From Mycobacterium asiaticum DSM 44297 (GTDB lineage: Bacteria > Actinomycetota > Actinomycetes > Mycobacteriales > Mycobacteriaceae), in assembly GCF_000613245.1 (NCBI RefSeq), contig NZ_HG964937.1:1093796-1153305 (forward strand): a stretch of DNA of 59,510 nt, in the 5' to 3' direction. Shown piece after piece: positions 42,092 through 50,424 of the stretch (the stretch's first letter is position 1; each line of letters opens with the position of its first letter). Below the pieces are notes generated by a model that did no database searches, was not told the DNA's origin, and saw nothing but the letters and a program-made list of their open reading frames with translations. The position numbers and the translations under genes are program-made.

Positions 42092-42673
42092 TTGCGCGCC
42101 GGTGTGCTTGTCCTGCCGGGCGGCAAGATGCGCAGCGCCGAGCCGTCGCGCTGGTGGCAACCGGCTAACCTGCGAATGGTGTTGCTAGCCAGCGCATTAC
42201 GACGCCGGCTGGGTCGCGACGTCAAGGTGGTCCGGGTGCAGTACCGGTTGCGCGGTTGGAACAGCCCGCGGCAGGACCCGGTCCGGGACGCCGCCGACGC
42301 ACTGCAACAAATGCGTGCCCGGTACGGTCCGAAAGACGTTGTCCTGGTGGGTCATTCGATGGGCGGGCGGGTTGCGGCGCAGCTCGCATCCGAGGGCGGC
42401 ATCGCGGCAGTGGTAGCGCTGGCACCGTGGTGGTACGGCGACAAGGCCGACCTCATCCCGGTGGGTACGCGCCTGCTGGTGCTGCACGGCACCGCCGACA
42501 CCCGCACCGACCCAGAGGTTTCCCGGATCCAAGCCGGGCGGGCCCGCCAGCGCGGGGTGGATGCGCAGTGGGTGGGCATCGAGGGCGTCGGCCACCACAT
42601 GGTCCGGCAATGGCGCCAATGGCACCGTCGCACCGCGGATTTCGTCGCGGAAACCGTGGATCTACTCCGATGA
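42092..42673 (+). CDS. Small alpha/beta hydrolase
   Basis: This is a 193-residue alpha/beta-hydrolase-fold protein. The nucleophile elbow reads VLVGHSMGGRVAAQ (G-x-S-x-G) near residue 91, LLVLHGTADTRTD gives the acid loop near residue 132, and GVGHHMV near residue 170 carries the catalytic His. It is compact, like dienelactone hydrolase or carboxylesterase-type family members; the substrate is unknown. Start TTG 42092 (7 nt after the PEBP stop) or GTG 42104. Its 3' end overlaps the convergent PE gene by 12 nt. I do not recall an H37Rv gene at this position. Confidence 0.85.
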   Translation: MRAGVLVLPGGKMRSAEPSRWWQPANLRMVLLASALRRRLGRDVKVVRVQYRLRGWNSPRQDPVRDAADALQQMRARYGPKDVVLVGHSMGGRVAAQLASEGGIAAVVALAPWWYGDKADLIPVGTRLLVLHGTADTRTDPEVSRIQAGRARQRGVDAQWVGIEGVGHHMVRQWRQWHRRTADFVAETVDLLR

Positions 42674-44320
42674 GATGGCGCCGGCGACCGCTCGCGGCAG
42701 GTCCACCAGCAGCGCCGGAACGGCACCGCCGAGGGTCAAGCCCGGGACGGTGATCGTCAGCGGCACGTTTGCGCCGGTGGCCGGGATGGGCACTTGGAGC
42801 GTCGCTGAAATCGGTTGGGCGGACGTCAGAATCCCGGTGAACGGCACGTGCAGCACGACCGGTGCGCCGATGCCGATCGGGATTGGAGTCAGGATCGGTG
42901 GGAGGCCAGGTAACCCCACCGGGATCGTGACTGTCGCCGTCAAGGGCACCGGGATGTCCACGACCACGTTGCCGTTGAGGAAGCCGTCCAGAACGTAGGC
43001 CGGCATATCGATCAGCGCCCCGAGGGCACCCACGGCATTGCCGGCCTGCAGCGCAGACCCGAAAGCCGTCGCGCCGGTTGCCAGCCCGTCCAGCGTCGCG
43101 ATCGGCCAACCGATGAGCGCCGACCCCACCGGCATCAGTGCGACGCCGGTTGCGTTGACGAAGTGCTGGCCGATCGCCCGTGGAATGGTGCCCGGCGGCA
43201 ACAGGTCCACCAGGTCCTGCTGCAGCGATCCTGGCGCCGATAGCAGTGGCAGCAGGTCGCCCGCCGGGCCGTGGACGTTGACGGTGGACAGGTTGTCGAT
43301 ATTGACCCCGTCGAGCAACAGCCGTACCACCGACCGCGGGATGGCGTCCACCGCGCCGTGGTAGTCGCCGACGCTAACCGAATGGCCGATGCTGCCGAGG
43401 TCGTTGGCGAAGACCGGCAGCCGCTCGATAACGTGGGTGGCGAAGTTCTGCAGCGCTGGGTTGGTGATCTGGCTGCGGTAGGCCTGCTTGTCCAAGAAAT
43501 CTTGCAGGGCGCCCTGGTAGTCGGCGGTGGTCACGGTCTGAAAGCCCAGCGAGGCCTGGTGGGCGAGCCCGTTCGGGAAGTCCTGGAGGACGAGCGTGAC
43601 ATCGGTGGCGATGATGTTGGCGTACCGCTGCTGGTTGGCGATGAATTGCGTCAGCGCCGGAAACGGCCGCTCGGCCATATCGCCGACAATCGTCGCCAGG
43701 TTCGCGTTGGTGTGTGCGAACAGCTGTTGGTAGGCATTACCGGCCGGGGGAGCCGACTGGCCGGCGGGAAGCAGCAGGCGTTGCAGGGCACCCAGCGGAT
43801 CGCCGGCGGCGAACCCGGACAACACGTTGCCGAGTTGCTGGCCGGCGCCGGCGAAGATCGGCCCCAGCGGGCTACCGCTGATGACCGACGTCAGCCCGCT
43901 CTGCAGCGAGCCGAACAAGCCGCCGCCGCTGCCGCTGTTGCCGATGATGATCGGGCCCAGGCCGCCCAGGATTGGATCCAGCGGGGCGGCCGGTGCGGGG
44001 ACGCCGGTCGCGCTCAGCCCGGTCACCGTCTGTTGCGCGTTGGCGACCTCGGCGGCGACGTAGGCGGCGGCGCCGCCGTCGATCAGCCGGAGAAATTCGG
44101 CGTGGAAAGCGGCCGCCCGGGTGCTGACCTCCTGGAAATCCTGACCGAACCCCCCGAACAGCTTCGCGATCGCCACCGAGACCTCATCGGCCGCGGCGGT
44201 AGCCAGAGCGGTGGTCGGTCCCGCCGCGGCCGCGGTGGCCTGGGTCAGTGTCGATCCGATGCCGGACAGGTTTCCGGCGGCGCCGCTCACCAGTTCCGGC
44301 GCAGTACGCACAAACGACAT
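42662..44320 (-). CDS. PE-family protein with long non-PGRS C-terminal region
   Basis: This is a 552-residue protein. The first ~98 residues form the PE domain: MSFVRTAPELVSGAAGNLSG, with the helical pair and the Y-x-x-x-[DE]-like AYVAAEVAN secretion region at its end. There is no PGRS repeat. A helical middle (about 140-420) follows, then a Pro/Val/Ile-rich beta segment with repeated VP[LIV] units (470-530). PE proteins are exported by ESX/type VII systems and are largely restricted to slow growers. It is downstream of pyrD on the same strand (98-nt gap). The C-terminal domain's function is unknown. Confidence 0.9.
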   Translation of the reverse strand: MSFVRTAPELVSGAAGNLSGIGSTLTQATAAAAGPTTALATAAADEVSVAIAKLFGGFGQDFQEVSTRAAAFHAEFLRLIDGGAAAYVAAEVANAQQTVTGLSATGVPAPAAPLDPILGGLGPIIIGNSGSGGGLFGSLQSGLTSVISGSPLGPIFAGAGQQLGNVLSGFAAGDPLGALQRLLLPAGQSAPPAGNAYQQLFAHTNANLATIVGDMAERPFPALTQFIANQQRYANIIATDVTLVLQDFPNGLAHQASLGFQTVTTADYQGALQDFLDKQAYRSQITNPALQNFATHVIERLPVFANDLGSIGHSVSVGDYHGAVDAIPRSVVRLLLDGVNIDNLSTVNVHGPAGDLLPLLSAPGSLQQDLVDLLPPGTIPRAIGQHFVNATGVALMPVGSALIGWPIATLDGLATGATAFGSALQAGNAVGALGALIDMPAYVLDGFLNGNVVVDIPVPLTATVTIPVGLPGLPPILTPIPIGIGAPVVLHVPFTGILTSAQPISATLQVPIPATGANVPLTITVPGLTLGGAVPALLVDLPRAVAGAISSE

Positions 44321-44418
44321 GGCAGCAAACCCCCTGCAGTTCCCCTAAGAGCTACCCAGCTCCACCCGAGAACGTGATCATCCCAGATTCGTGCCTCGCA
44401 TGAGGGCCGGATGAGGAC

Positions 44419-45531
44419 CTAACCGGGCGGACGCTCCGGACGGGCCGCTGCCGAGCCGACGGCTTCGGCCAGCGAGGTGAACCCGCCCGCGTGCAACCGC
44501 TGCGCGATGCCGTCGTGAATCTCCTTGGCCCACAATCCGCCGCCGTAGATGAAGCCGGTATAGCCCTGCAGCAGCGAGGCGCCCGCGGTGATGCGCTCCC
44601 ATGCCTGATCGGGAGTCTCGATTCCGCCCACGCTGATCAGAACCAGCCGATCGCCGACCCGATGGTAGAGCCGCCGCAGCACCTCGACGGCGCGCCGCGC
44701 CACCGGAGGACCGGAGATGCCGCCGACGCCCAGCGCCGCCACCCCGGGGGTGCGCAGCCCTTCCCGCGAAATCGTCGTGTTGGTCGCCACGATGCCGGCC
44801 AGCCCCAATTCCACGGCCAGGTCCGCGATGTCGTCGATCTCGGGGTCGGCCAGGTCCGGCGCGATCTTCACCAGCACCGGGGTCGTCGCGGCCTCGGCCA
44901 ATACCGCCACCAGGATGGGGCGCAGCGACTCCACCGCCTGCAGATCGCGCAGCCCGGGGGTGTTCGGCGAGCTGACGTTGACCACGAGATAGGAAGCCAG
45001 GGGCGCCAGCAGCCGGGCACTGGCCCGGTAATCCTCGACGGCGGCGTCGGCGGGAGTCTTCTTGGTCTTGCCGATGTTGATGCCGAGCGGAATGTCGGGG
45101 ATGTGCTGCGCCAACCGCGCCGCGAGCGCACCGGCGCCGTGATTGTTGAACCCCATCCGGTTGAGCAGGGCCCGGTCGTCAGGCAGCCGGAACAACCGCG
45201 GCTGCGGGTTGCCCGGCTGGGCGTGCGCGGTGACGGTGCCGATCTCGGCGTGTCCGAAACCCAAAGCGCCCCAGGTGGATAGCCCGAGACCGTCCTTGTC
45301 GAACCCGGCCGCCAGGCCAAGCGGCCCGGGGAAGCGCGCCCCGAACACGGTGCTGGCCAGCACCGGGTCCGTCGGCGCCAGCCGGCGGCGCAACGCCCGG
45401 CGCACCGGCGCACCGGCGGTGGCACCGCGCAGCGTGGCGAACACCAGCGTGTGCACACGTTCGGCGGGCACCGTGAACAGCAGGCCCCGCAACAACCCGT
45501 ACAGGCGATGCCCCGCTTCGGTCACCGTCAC
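44419..45531 (-). CDS. pyrD: Class 2 dihydroorotate dehydrogenase (quinone)
   Basis: This is a 370-residue FMN enzyme oxidising dihydroorotate to orotate in pyrimidine synthesis, membrane-associated through the N-terminal helices (LYGLLRGLLFTVPAERVHTL). LAAGFDKDG and RMGFNNHGA form the FMN and substrate site; NVSSPNTPGLR carries the class 2 catalytic Ser, and TNTTISREG and SVGGIETP bind phosphate. The GTG at 45531 overlaps the stop of the small upstream gene (GTGA). It reads in an operon lppL to DUF5703-like gene to pyrD. Confidence 0.94.
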   Translation of the reverse strand: MTVTEAGHRLYGLLRGLLFTVPAERVHTLVFATLRGATAGAPVRRALRRRLAPTDPVLASTVFGARFPGPLGLAAGFDKDGLGLSTWGALGFGHAEIGTVTAHAQPGNPQPRLFRLPDDRALLNRMGFNNHGAGALAARLAQHIPDIPLGINIGKTKKTPADAAVEDYRASARLLAPLASYLVVNVSSPNTPGLRDLQAVESLRPILVAVLAEAATTPVLVKIAPDLADPEIDDIADLAVELGLAGIVATNTTISREGLRTPGVAALGVGGISGPPVARRAVEVLRRLYHRVGDRLVLISVGGIETPDQAWERITAGASLLQGYTGFIYGGGLWAKEIHDGIAQRLHAGGFTSLAEAVGSAAARPERPPG

Positions 45532-45791
45532 GGTTCCGGCTGGTCGGACAACCGGTTGTCGAATCGAGATTTCTTGCGACGCAACAACACTCGCCTGCTA
45601 CCGTCGGTGTAAAGGCGCACCCGGGTCAACTCCCAGCCGCGATACTCGGCCTCGATGGACAACCGGGTGGACGCGCTGAGCCGGGTGACGTCCGGTGGGA
45701 GCCGCAACGGCGCCCACTCGTACTCGTCGGACATGTCCGCCTCCCAGCCCGCGGGCAGCCGACTCCACCGCGGGGCCGGCGCGGCGCTCAC
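45528..45791 (-). CDS. Small DUF5703-like protein
   Basis: This is an 87-residue protein, probably cytosolic, with EYEWAPLRLPPDVTR and an AEYRGWELTRVRLYTDGSR core, then a basic RRVLLRRKKSR tail. These features match a small actinobacterial family that I recall as DUF5703. It overlaps lppL (GTGA at 45788-45791) and pyrD (45528-45531), indicating tight translational coupling. Function unknown. ATG 45734 is an internal alternative start. Confidence 0.78.
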   Translation of the reverse strand: MSAAPAPRWSRLPAGWEADMSDEYEWAPLRLPPDVTRLSASTRLSIEAEYRGWELTRVRLYTDGSRRVLLRRKKSRFDNRLSDQPEP

Positions 45792-46825
45792 GGCCTGCCC
45801 GCCGCGTGCTCGATGATCTGCACCCCGGCGCCCGACCCCGACACGACGTACAAGGTGTCTGCCGACTCGTCATAGGCCAGCGAGTTGGGTTGCTGCACGG
45901 TTGGGTAACGCACCTTCTCGACGGGTATTCCGGTGCTGAGATCGTAACCAATGACGGTGTTGGATGCCGTCTGGGACACCCAGGCCAGCTCGCGCGACCC
46001 CACCAGGCCATAGGGGGCGTGGCGCACCGGGAAGGCCTGCCGCAGGATCAGCGGGTCCACCCCGTAAACCAGCAGCTGACCGCCGCGGGTGTCGGCGACC
46101 AGCACCCGGCCCTGCGGATCGGCCGCCAGCGTGGTCGCGCCCTCACCGGCGCGCAGCGCCTGCGCGGCATGCCCGTCGGCGCCGATCGCGGTCACCGACG
46201 TCTGGCCCCGGTCTAGCACGACGGTGGTGCTTCCCTGCGTCGCAAGCGCATCGACCCGGGCGAACATCTTGAGGCGGTTGGTCACCGAGCCGTCGCCGCC
46301 CAGCGTGTAGACGGCGCCATCGGCGCTGCCCAGCACCAATTTGCCGTCGGCGCCTAACGCGATCGCGGTGAAGTCGGCGCCCTGGGCGTCGGCAACGGCC
46401 GATGTGGTGGTCCGGCCGGTGTTCAGGTCCACCGTCAGGTAGGCCCCGCGTCCGGCCAGATAGACGGTGCCGCGCCCGTCGTCGGCCATGGCGTTCGCCG
46501 GTCCCGGTAGGTCGACGACCCGGGTCGGGTCTGCCTGGCCGGCCGCCCACACGGCGATGCTGGCCGGACCGGCCGGGTCGGCGCCGGGGGACAGGACCGC
46601 CAGGTGGTGCGAGCCGCCGTCGAACAGGGCGGCCAGCGGGTGCCCACCGAGTGGTCGTACCGCGCCGGCGGGATTCGCCGCGGGCGGCGAGAGCGCCGGT
46701 TGAGCGGGTTCGATGGTGCGGGGGCTGGAATCGAGCGGATTCGACGAACAGCCCGTGACCGCGGTCAGCAAAACCACTGAAACGACAATCCCCTGATGGA
46801 CTGCCTTTCTAACCGCAAACAGCAA
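45788..46825 (-). CDS. lppL: Lipoprotein LppL, beta-propeller type
   Basis: This is a 345-residue lipoprotein with an N-terminal signal (KAVHQGIVVSVVLLTAVTGC) ending in the lipobox AVTGC. The ectodomain repeats blade-like segments (LGSADGAVYTLGGDG, VLDRGQTSVTAIGADG, LVADTRGGQLLVYG, TVIGYDLSTGIPVEKV), consistent with an NHL/YncE-type propeller. The start is TTG 46825, with GGGAGA about 7 nt upstream. The ligand is unknown. It heads the lppL to pyrD operon. Confidence 0.9.
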   Translation of the reverse strand: MLFAVRKAVHQGIVVSVVLLTAVTGCSSNPLDSSPRTIEPAQPALSPPAANPAGAVRPLGGHPLAALFDGGSHHLAVLSPGADPAGPASIAVWAAGQADPTRVVDLPGPANAMADDGRGTVYLAGRGAYLTVDLNTGRTTTSAVADAQGADFTAIALGADGKLVLGSADGAVYTLGGDGSVTNRLKMFARVDALATQGSTTVVLDRGQTSVTAIGADGHAAQALRAGEGATTLAADPQGRVLVADTRGGQLLVYGVDPLILRQAFPVRHAPYGLVGSRELAWVSQTASNTVIGYDLSTGIPVEKVRYPTVQQPNSLAYDESADTLYVVSGSGAGVQIIEHAAGRP

Positions 46826-46923
46826 CCGTCATCTCCCGACTGCAAACGACGCATAGCAAATTCTAAGGAACGTTAACGCGCCCAATTCTCCCGTCTTGGA
46901 CGTGTAAACCCGTGCGGCGGAGG

Positions 46924-46929
46924 TATTCT
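46924..46929 (+). promoter_or_regulatory. -10 element for the gene at 46936 (leaderless)
   Basis: TATTCT ends 6 nt before ATG 46936, placing the transcription start on the start codon. It matches TANNNT well. Confidence 0.5.
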
Positions 46930-46935
46930 CACGAC

Positions 46936-47238
46936 ATGACCGTCACCGCTGACCGGCATACCGCAGACCACGAGTTTGCTGTGGAAGACATGACTGCGGG
47001 GATCTATGCCAGTGGATACGGCCAAGTCGGAGATGGGCGGAGTTTTTCCTTTCACGTAGAGCACCGCTCGCTCGTCGTCGAAATTTACCGGCCGCGCTTG
47101 GCGGGCCCGGTTCCCCAGGCCGAAGACGTCGTCGCCCGTGCCGTCCGCGGCATCCGCGACATCGACCTCACCGATGAGCGCAGCGTAGCCGCTGCCGTGC
47201 GCGACTCCGTCGCCCACGCGGTACCCGTTGCCCGCTGA
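46936..47238 (+). CDS. Conserved hypothetical protein (Rv2137c type)
   Basis: This is a 100-residue cytosolic protein with no recognised domain. It contains FSFHVEHRSLVVEIYRPRL, a beta hairpin-like core, and an acidic helical C-terminal half (AVRGIRDIDLTDERSVAAAV). The leaderless promoter fixes ATG 46936. The gene is divergent from lppL and lies 48 nt before uppP. Function is unknown; no metal or nucleotide motif was seen. Confidence 0.75.
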   Translation: MTVTADRHTADHEFAVEDMTAGIYASGYGQVGDGRSFSFHVEHRSLVVEIYRPRLAGPVPQAEDVVARAVRGIRDIDLTDERSVAAAVRDSVAHAVPVAR

Positions 47239-47273
47239 CCTGTCGAATCCGCCGAGCGGCCACCCGCACCAGG

Positions 47274-47279
47274 TACGGT
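47274..47279 (+). promoter_or_regulatory. -10 element for uppP (leaderless)
   Basis: TACGGT ends 7 nt before GTG 47287 and fits TANNNT; there is no Shine-Dalgarno before the GTG. Confidence 0.45.
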
Positions 47280-47286
47280 CGTCGTC

Positions 47287-48135
47287 GTGTCTGCGGTTGT
47301 GCCGATGTCCTGGGGCCAGGTCGTCGTTCTGTCCGTGGTCCAGGGCCTGACCGAGTTCCTGCCGGTCTCGTCGTCGGGCCACCTGGCCATCGTGTCGCGG
47401 GTCTTCTTCAGCGGTGACGCCGGCGCGTCCTTCACGGCGGTCAGCCAGCTAGGCACCGAAGCGGCGGTGCTGGTCTACTTCGCCCGCGACATCGTGCGCA
47501 TCCTGCGGTCCTGGTTCAGCGGCCTGGTGGTGAAGTCGCAGCGCGACGCCGACTACCGGCTGGGCTGGTTCGTCATCATCGGGACCATCCCGATCTGTGT
47601 GCTGGGGCTGCTGTTCAAGGACGCGATCCGCTCTGGTGTCCGCAACCTGTGGGTGGTGGCGACGGCACTGGTGGTGTTCTCGGCGGTGATCGCATTGGCC
47701 GAGTACTTGGGCCGGCAGAGCCGGGACGTCGAGCAGTTGAACTGGCGCGACGCGGTCGCCGTGGGTGCGGCGCAGTGCCTGGCGCTGGTGCCGGGTGTGT
47801 CGCGCTCGGGTTCAACCATCAGCGCGGGGCTGTTCCTCGGGCTGGAACGCGAACTGGCCGCCCGCTTCGGTTTCCTGCTGGCGATACCGGCGGTGTTCGC
47901 TTCTGGTCTGTTCTCGCTGCCCGACGCCTTCCACCCGGTCACCGAGGGCATGAGCGCCACCGGCCCGCAGCTCCTGGCATCGACCGTGATCGCCTTCGTC
48001 ATCGGCCTGGCCGCGGTGGCCTGGTTCCTGCGTTTCCTGGTGCGCCACAACATGTATTGGTTCGTGGGTTACCGGGTGGCCGTCGGTTGCGCGGTCCTGG
48101 TCCTGCTGGCGACCGGGACGGTGGCCGCGACATGA
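47287..48135 (+). CDS. uppP: Undecaprenyl-diphosphatase UppP (BacA)
   Basis: This is a 282-residue polytopic membrane phosphatase that converts undecaprenyl diphosphate to the monophosphate carrier needed by MraY. Motif 1 QGLTEFLPVSSSGHL lies at 19-33 with the catalytic Glu and Ser/His, and motif 2 PGVSRSGSTI lies near 178-187 with the catalytic Arg. About eight hydrophobic helices are visible. The GTG start follows the leaderless promoter. The stop overlaps the phosphatase-like gene by 4 nt. Bacitracin resistance is a known effect of the family. Confidence 0.95.
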   Translation: MSAVVPMSWGQVVVLSVVQGLTEFLPVSSSGHLAIVSRVFFSGDAGASFTAVSQLGTEAAVLVYFARDIVRILRSWFSGLVVKSQRDADYRLGWFVIIGTIPICVLGLLFKDAIRSGVRNLWVVATALVVFSAVIALAEYLGRQSRDVEQLNWRDAVAVGAAQCLALVPGVSRSGSTISAGLFLGLERELAARFGFLLAIPAVFASGLFSLPDAFHPVTEGMSATGPQLLASTVIAFVIGLAAVAWFLRFLVRHNMYWFVGYRVAVGCAVLVLLATGTVAAT

Positions 48136-48875
48136 CGGTCCTGCTGCTGCGCCACGGCCGCTCCACGTCGAACACGGCTGGGGTGCTGGCCGGCCGCTCC
48201 GAGGGCGTCGATCTCGACGACAAGGGCCGGGAGCAGGCCGCGGGGCTGATCGACCGCATTGGTGACCTGTCGATCCGGGCGGTGGTGTCCTCGCCGCTTT
48301 TGCGCTGCCGCCGTACCGTCGAACCGCTGGCCGAGGCGCTGTGCTTGACGCCGCAGATCGAGGATCGCCTCGCCGAGGTCGACTACGGCGAATGGACCGG
48401 TCGCAAGCTCAGCGAACTGGCCAACGAACCGCTGTGGCGGGTGGTGCAGGCGCACCCGAGCGCGGCGGTGTTTCCCGGCGGCGAGGGGCTAGCGCAGGTG
48501 CAGGCGCGCGCCGTCGCCGCGGTGCGCGAGCACGACCGGCGCCTGTCCGACGAGCACGGCGCGGACGTGCTGTGGGTGGCCTGCACGCACGGCGACGTGA
48601 TCAAGGCGCTGATCGCCGACGCGTACGGCATGCACCTGGACAGCTTCCAGCGCGTCAACGCCGACCCGGCGTCGGTGAGTGTGATTCGTTACACCCCGCT
48701 GCGGCCATTCGTGTTGCACGTCAACCACACCGGGGCGCGGTTGTCCGCGGGGCTGCGGGCCGCGCCGCCGCCTGCCGATCCCAAGCAAGAGCCCAAGCCT
48801 GAGTCCAAGCAGGCGGATTCGCCGGACGGAGAGGTGCCCGCCGGCGACGCGGTGGTCGGCGGTTCGACCGACTGA
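48132..48875 (+). CDS. Histidine phosphatase-family protein (Rv2135c type)
   Basis: This is a 247-residue phosphoglycerate mutase/acid phosphatase superfamily protein. The catalytic RHG motif is in LLLRHGRSTSN (residues 5-14), the second Arg in SSPLLRCRRT, Glu in AEVDYGEWTG and the second His in ACTHGDVIKAL. These give the complete phosphohistidine site. I recall the M. tuberculosis protein as an acid phosphatase with unknown substrate. The C-terminal 35 residues are Pro/Lys/Glu-rich and likely disordered. ATG overlaps the uppP stop, suggesting co-regulation with lipid-carrier recycling. Confidence 0.88.
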   Translation: MTVLLLRHGRSTSNTAGVLAGRSEGVDLDDKGREQAAGLIDRIGDLSIRAVVSSPLLRCRRTVEPLAEALCLTPQIEDRLAEVDYGEWTGRKLSELANEPLWRVVQAHPSAAVFPGGEGLAQVQARAVAAVREHDRRLSDEHGADVLWVACTHGDVIKALIADAYGMHLDSFQRVNADPASVSVIRYTPLRPFVLHVNHTGARLSAGLRAAPPPADPKQEPKPESKQADSPDGEVPAGDAVVGGSTD

Positions 48876-49006
48876 CCGCTGCCCGCGAATGTGCACTCCG
48901 GTACGGCGACACGCCGGAGTTGGCGCGCAACTGCGCACCCTCGGGCGGCATTCGGGGGAGTGCGAGTCGCACAGCGCCGGCGTCTGCACGGTATTTTGGA
49001 ATTGCC

Positions 49007-49594
49007 ATGGCCCGCGCTATCCACGTATTCCGCACACCCGACCGCTTCGTGGCCGGGACCGTCGGTCAGCCTGGAAATCGGACGTTCTACATCCAGGCGG
49101 TGCACGACTCCCGGGTGGTCTCAGTCGTTCTGGAAAAGCAGCAGGTAGCCGTGCTGGCCGAGCGGATCGGCGCGTTGCTGCTCGAGGTCAACCGCCGGTT
49201 CGGGACCCCGGTACCGCCCGAGCCCACGGAGGTCGACGACCTCAATCCGCTGATCATGCCGGTGGACGCCGAATTCCGCGTCGGCACGATGGGTTTGGGC
49301 TGGGATTCCGAGGCGCAGACCGTCGTCGTGGAGCTGCTTGCCGTCACCGACGCGGAGTTCGATGCCTCCGTCGTGCTCGACGACACCGACGAAGGGCCCG
49401 ACGCAGTACGGGTGTTTCTGACCCCGGAATCGGCGCGCCAATTCGCCACCCGGTCCAACCGGGTCATCTCGGCCGGCCGGCCGCCGTGCCCGTTGTGCGA
49501 CGAGCCGCTGGACCCGGAAGGCCACATTTGCGCACGCACTAACGGCTACCGGCGTGACGCGCTCTTCGGGTCTAGCGATGACGCCGAGGAATGA
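49007..49594 (+). CDS. DUF3090-family protein (Rv2134c type)
   Basis: This 195-residue protein starts MARAIHVFRTPDRFVAGTVG, the family signature (DUF3090). The C-terminus has CPLCDEPLDPEGHIC, four candidate zinc ligands (C-x2-C ... H-x-C). TATTTT at 48992-48997 could be its -10, giving a leader of about 2-3 nt. It overlaps the next gene by 17 nt, and this pair is conserved in actinobacteria. The function is not known. Confidence 0.85.
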   Translation: MARAIHVFRTPDRFVAGTVGQPGNRTFYIQAVHDSRVVSVVLEKQQVAVLAERIGALLLEVNRRFGTPVPPEPTEVDDLNPLIMPVDAEFRVGTMGLGWDSEAQTVVVELLAVTDAEFDASVVLDDTDEGPDAVRVFLTPESARQFATRSNRVISAGRPPCPLCDEPLDPEGHICARTNGYRRDALFGSSDDAEE

Positions 49595-50393
49595 CGAACG
49601 TGAGGTGTTGCGCGACGGCGAGCTGACGGTCCTGGGACGGATCCGCTCGGCGAGCAACGCCACCTTCCTATGCGAGGCATCGCTGGGCTCGACGAGTGTG
49701 CACTGCGTCTACAAGCCGGTCTCCGGGGAGCAGCCGTTGTGGGATTTCCCCGACGGGACGCTGGCCGGTCGGGAGCTGGGCGCCTACCTGGTGTCGACGT
49801 ATCTGGGCTGGAACATCGTGCCGTACACCATCATTCGCAACGGTCCAGCCGGACCCGGAATGCTGCAGCTATGGGTGCAGCAGCCCGGCGACGCGGTCGA
49901 CTCCGATCCGCGCGAAGGTCCGGACCTGGTCGACCTGTTTCCCGCCCGCAAGCCGCAGCCCGGCTACCTGCCGGTGCTGCACGCCTATGACTACGCCGGT
50001 GACGAGGTTTTGCTGATGCATGCCGACGACATCCGGTTGTGGCGGATGGCGGTGTTCGACGTGCTGGTCAACAACGCCGACCGCAAGGGCGGCCACATTC
50101 TGGTGGACCTCGACGGCAACGTCTACGGCGTCGATCACGGGGTGAGCCTGCACGTGCAGGACAAGCTGCGCACCGTGCTGTGGGGCTGGGCCGGTGATCC
50201 GATCGACCGCAAGACTTTGCAGGCAGTGGAGAGGTTGATCGACGCGTTGCGAGGTCCACTGGCCGAGGACCTCAAGGGCTGCATCACCAGCGCCGAAATC
50301 GCGGCGCTGAGCCGGCGCGCGCACGCGTTGCTGGACGATCCGGTGATGCCCAGCCCGAATCGGCACCGTCCCATCCCGTGGCCGGCGTTCTAA
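49578..50393 (+). CDS. SCO1664-family, kinase-like protein (Rv2133c type)
   Basis: This 271-residue protein is an actinobacterial orphan with features of the PI3/4-kinase/HipA-like fold. The N-terminal part has a glycine-poor nucleotide loop, then CVYKPVSGEQPLWDFPDG with the candidate ATP-binding Lys and Glu. VFDVLVNNADRKGGHIL (N-x-D-x-K-x-x-H) resembles a catalytic loop and YGVDHGVSLH a metal-binding Asp. ATG 49578 lies inside the DUF3090 gene; GTG 49605 is an alternative. Kinase activity is inference only. Confidence 0.78.
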   Translation: MTPRNDEREVLRDGELTVLGRIRSASNATFLCEASLGSTSVHCVYKPVSGEQPLWDFPDGTLAGRELGAYLVSTYLGWNIVPYTIIRNGPAGPGMLQLWVQQPGDAVDSDPREGPDLVDLFPARKPQPGYLPVLHAYDYAGDEVLLMHADDIRLWRMAVFDVLVNNADRKGGHILVDLDGNVYGVDHGVSLHVQDKLRTVLWGWAGDPIDRKTLQAVERLIDALRGPLAEDLKGCITSAEIAALSRRAHALLDDPVMPSPNRHRPIPWPAF

Positions 50394-50412
50394 GTGACCC
50401 CAGCTCGTCGGC

Positions 50413-50418
50413 GATACT
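50413..50418 (+). promoter_or_regulatory. Candidate -10 for cysQ (leaderless)
   Basis: GATACT ends 6 nt before GTG 50425. It misses the first T of TANNNT but keeps the spacing seen for neighbouring leaderless genes. Confidence 0.35.
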
Positions 50419-50424
50419 GGGTCG

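Noticed and set aside
45570..45734. Shorter start (ATG 45734) for the DUF5703-like gene
   Set aside because: Possible, but GTG 45791 overlaps the lppL stop in the same GTGA manner as its neighbour, so the longer form is preferred.
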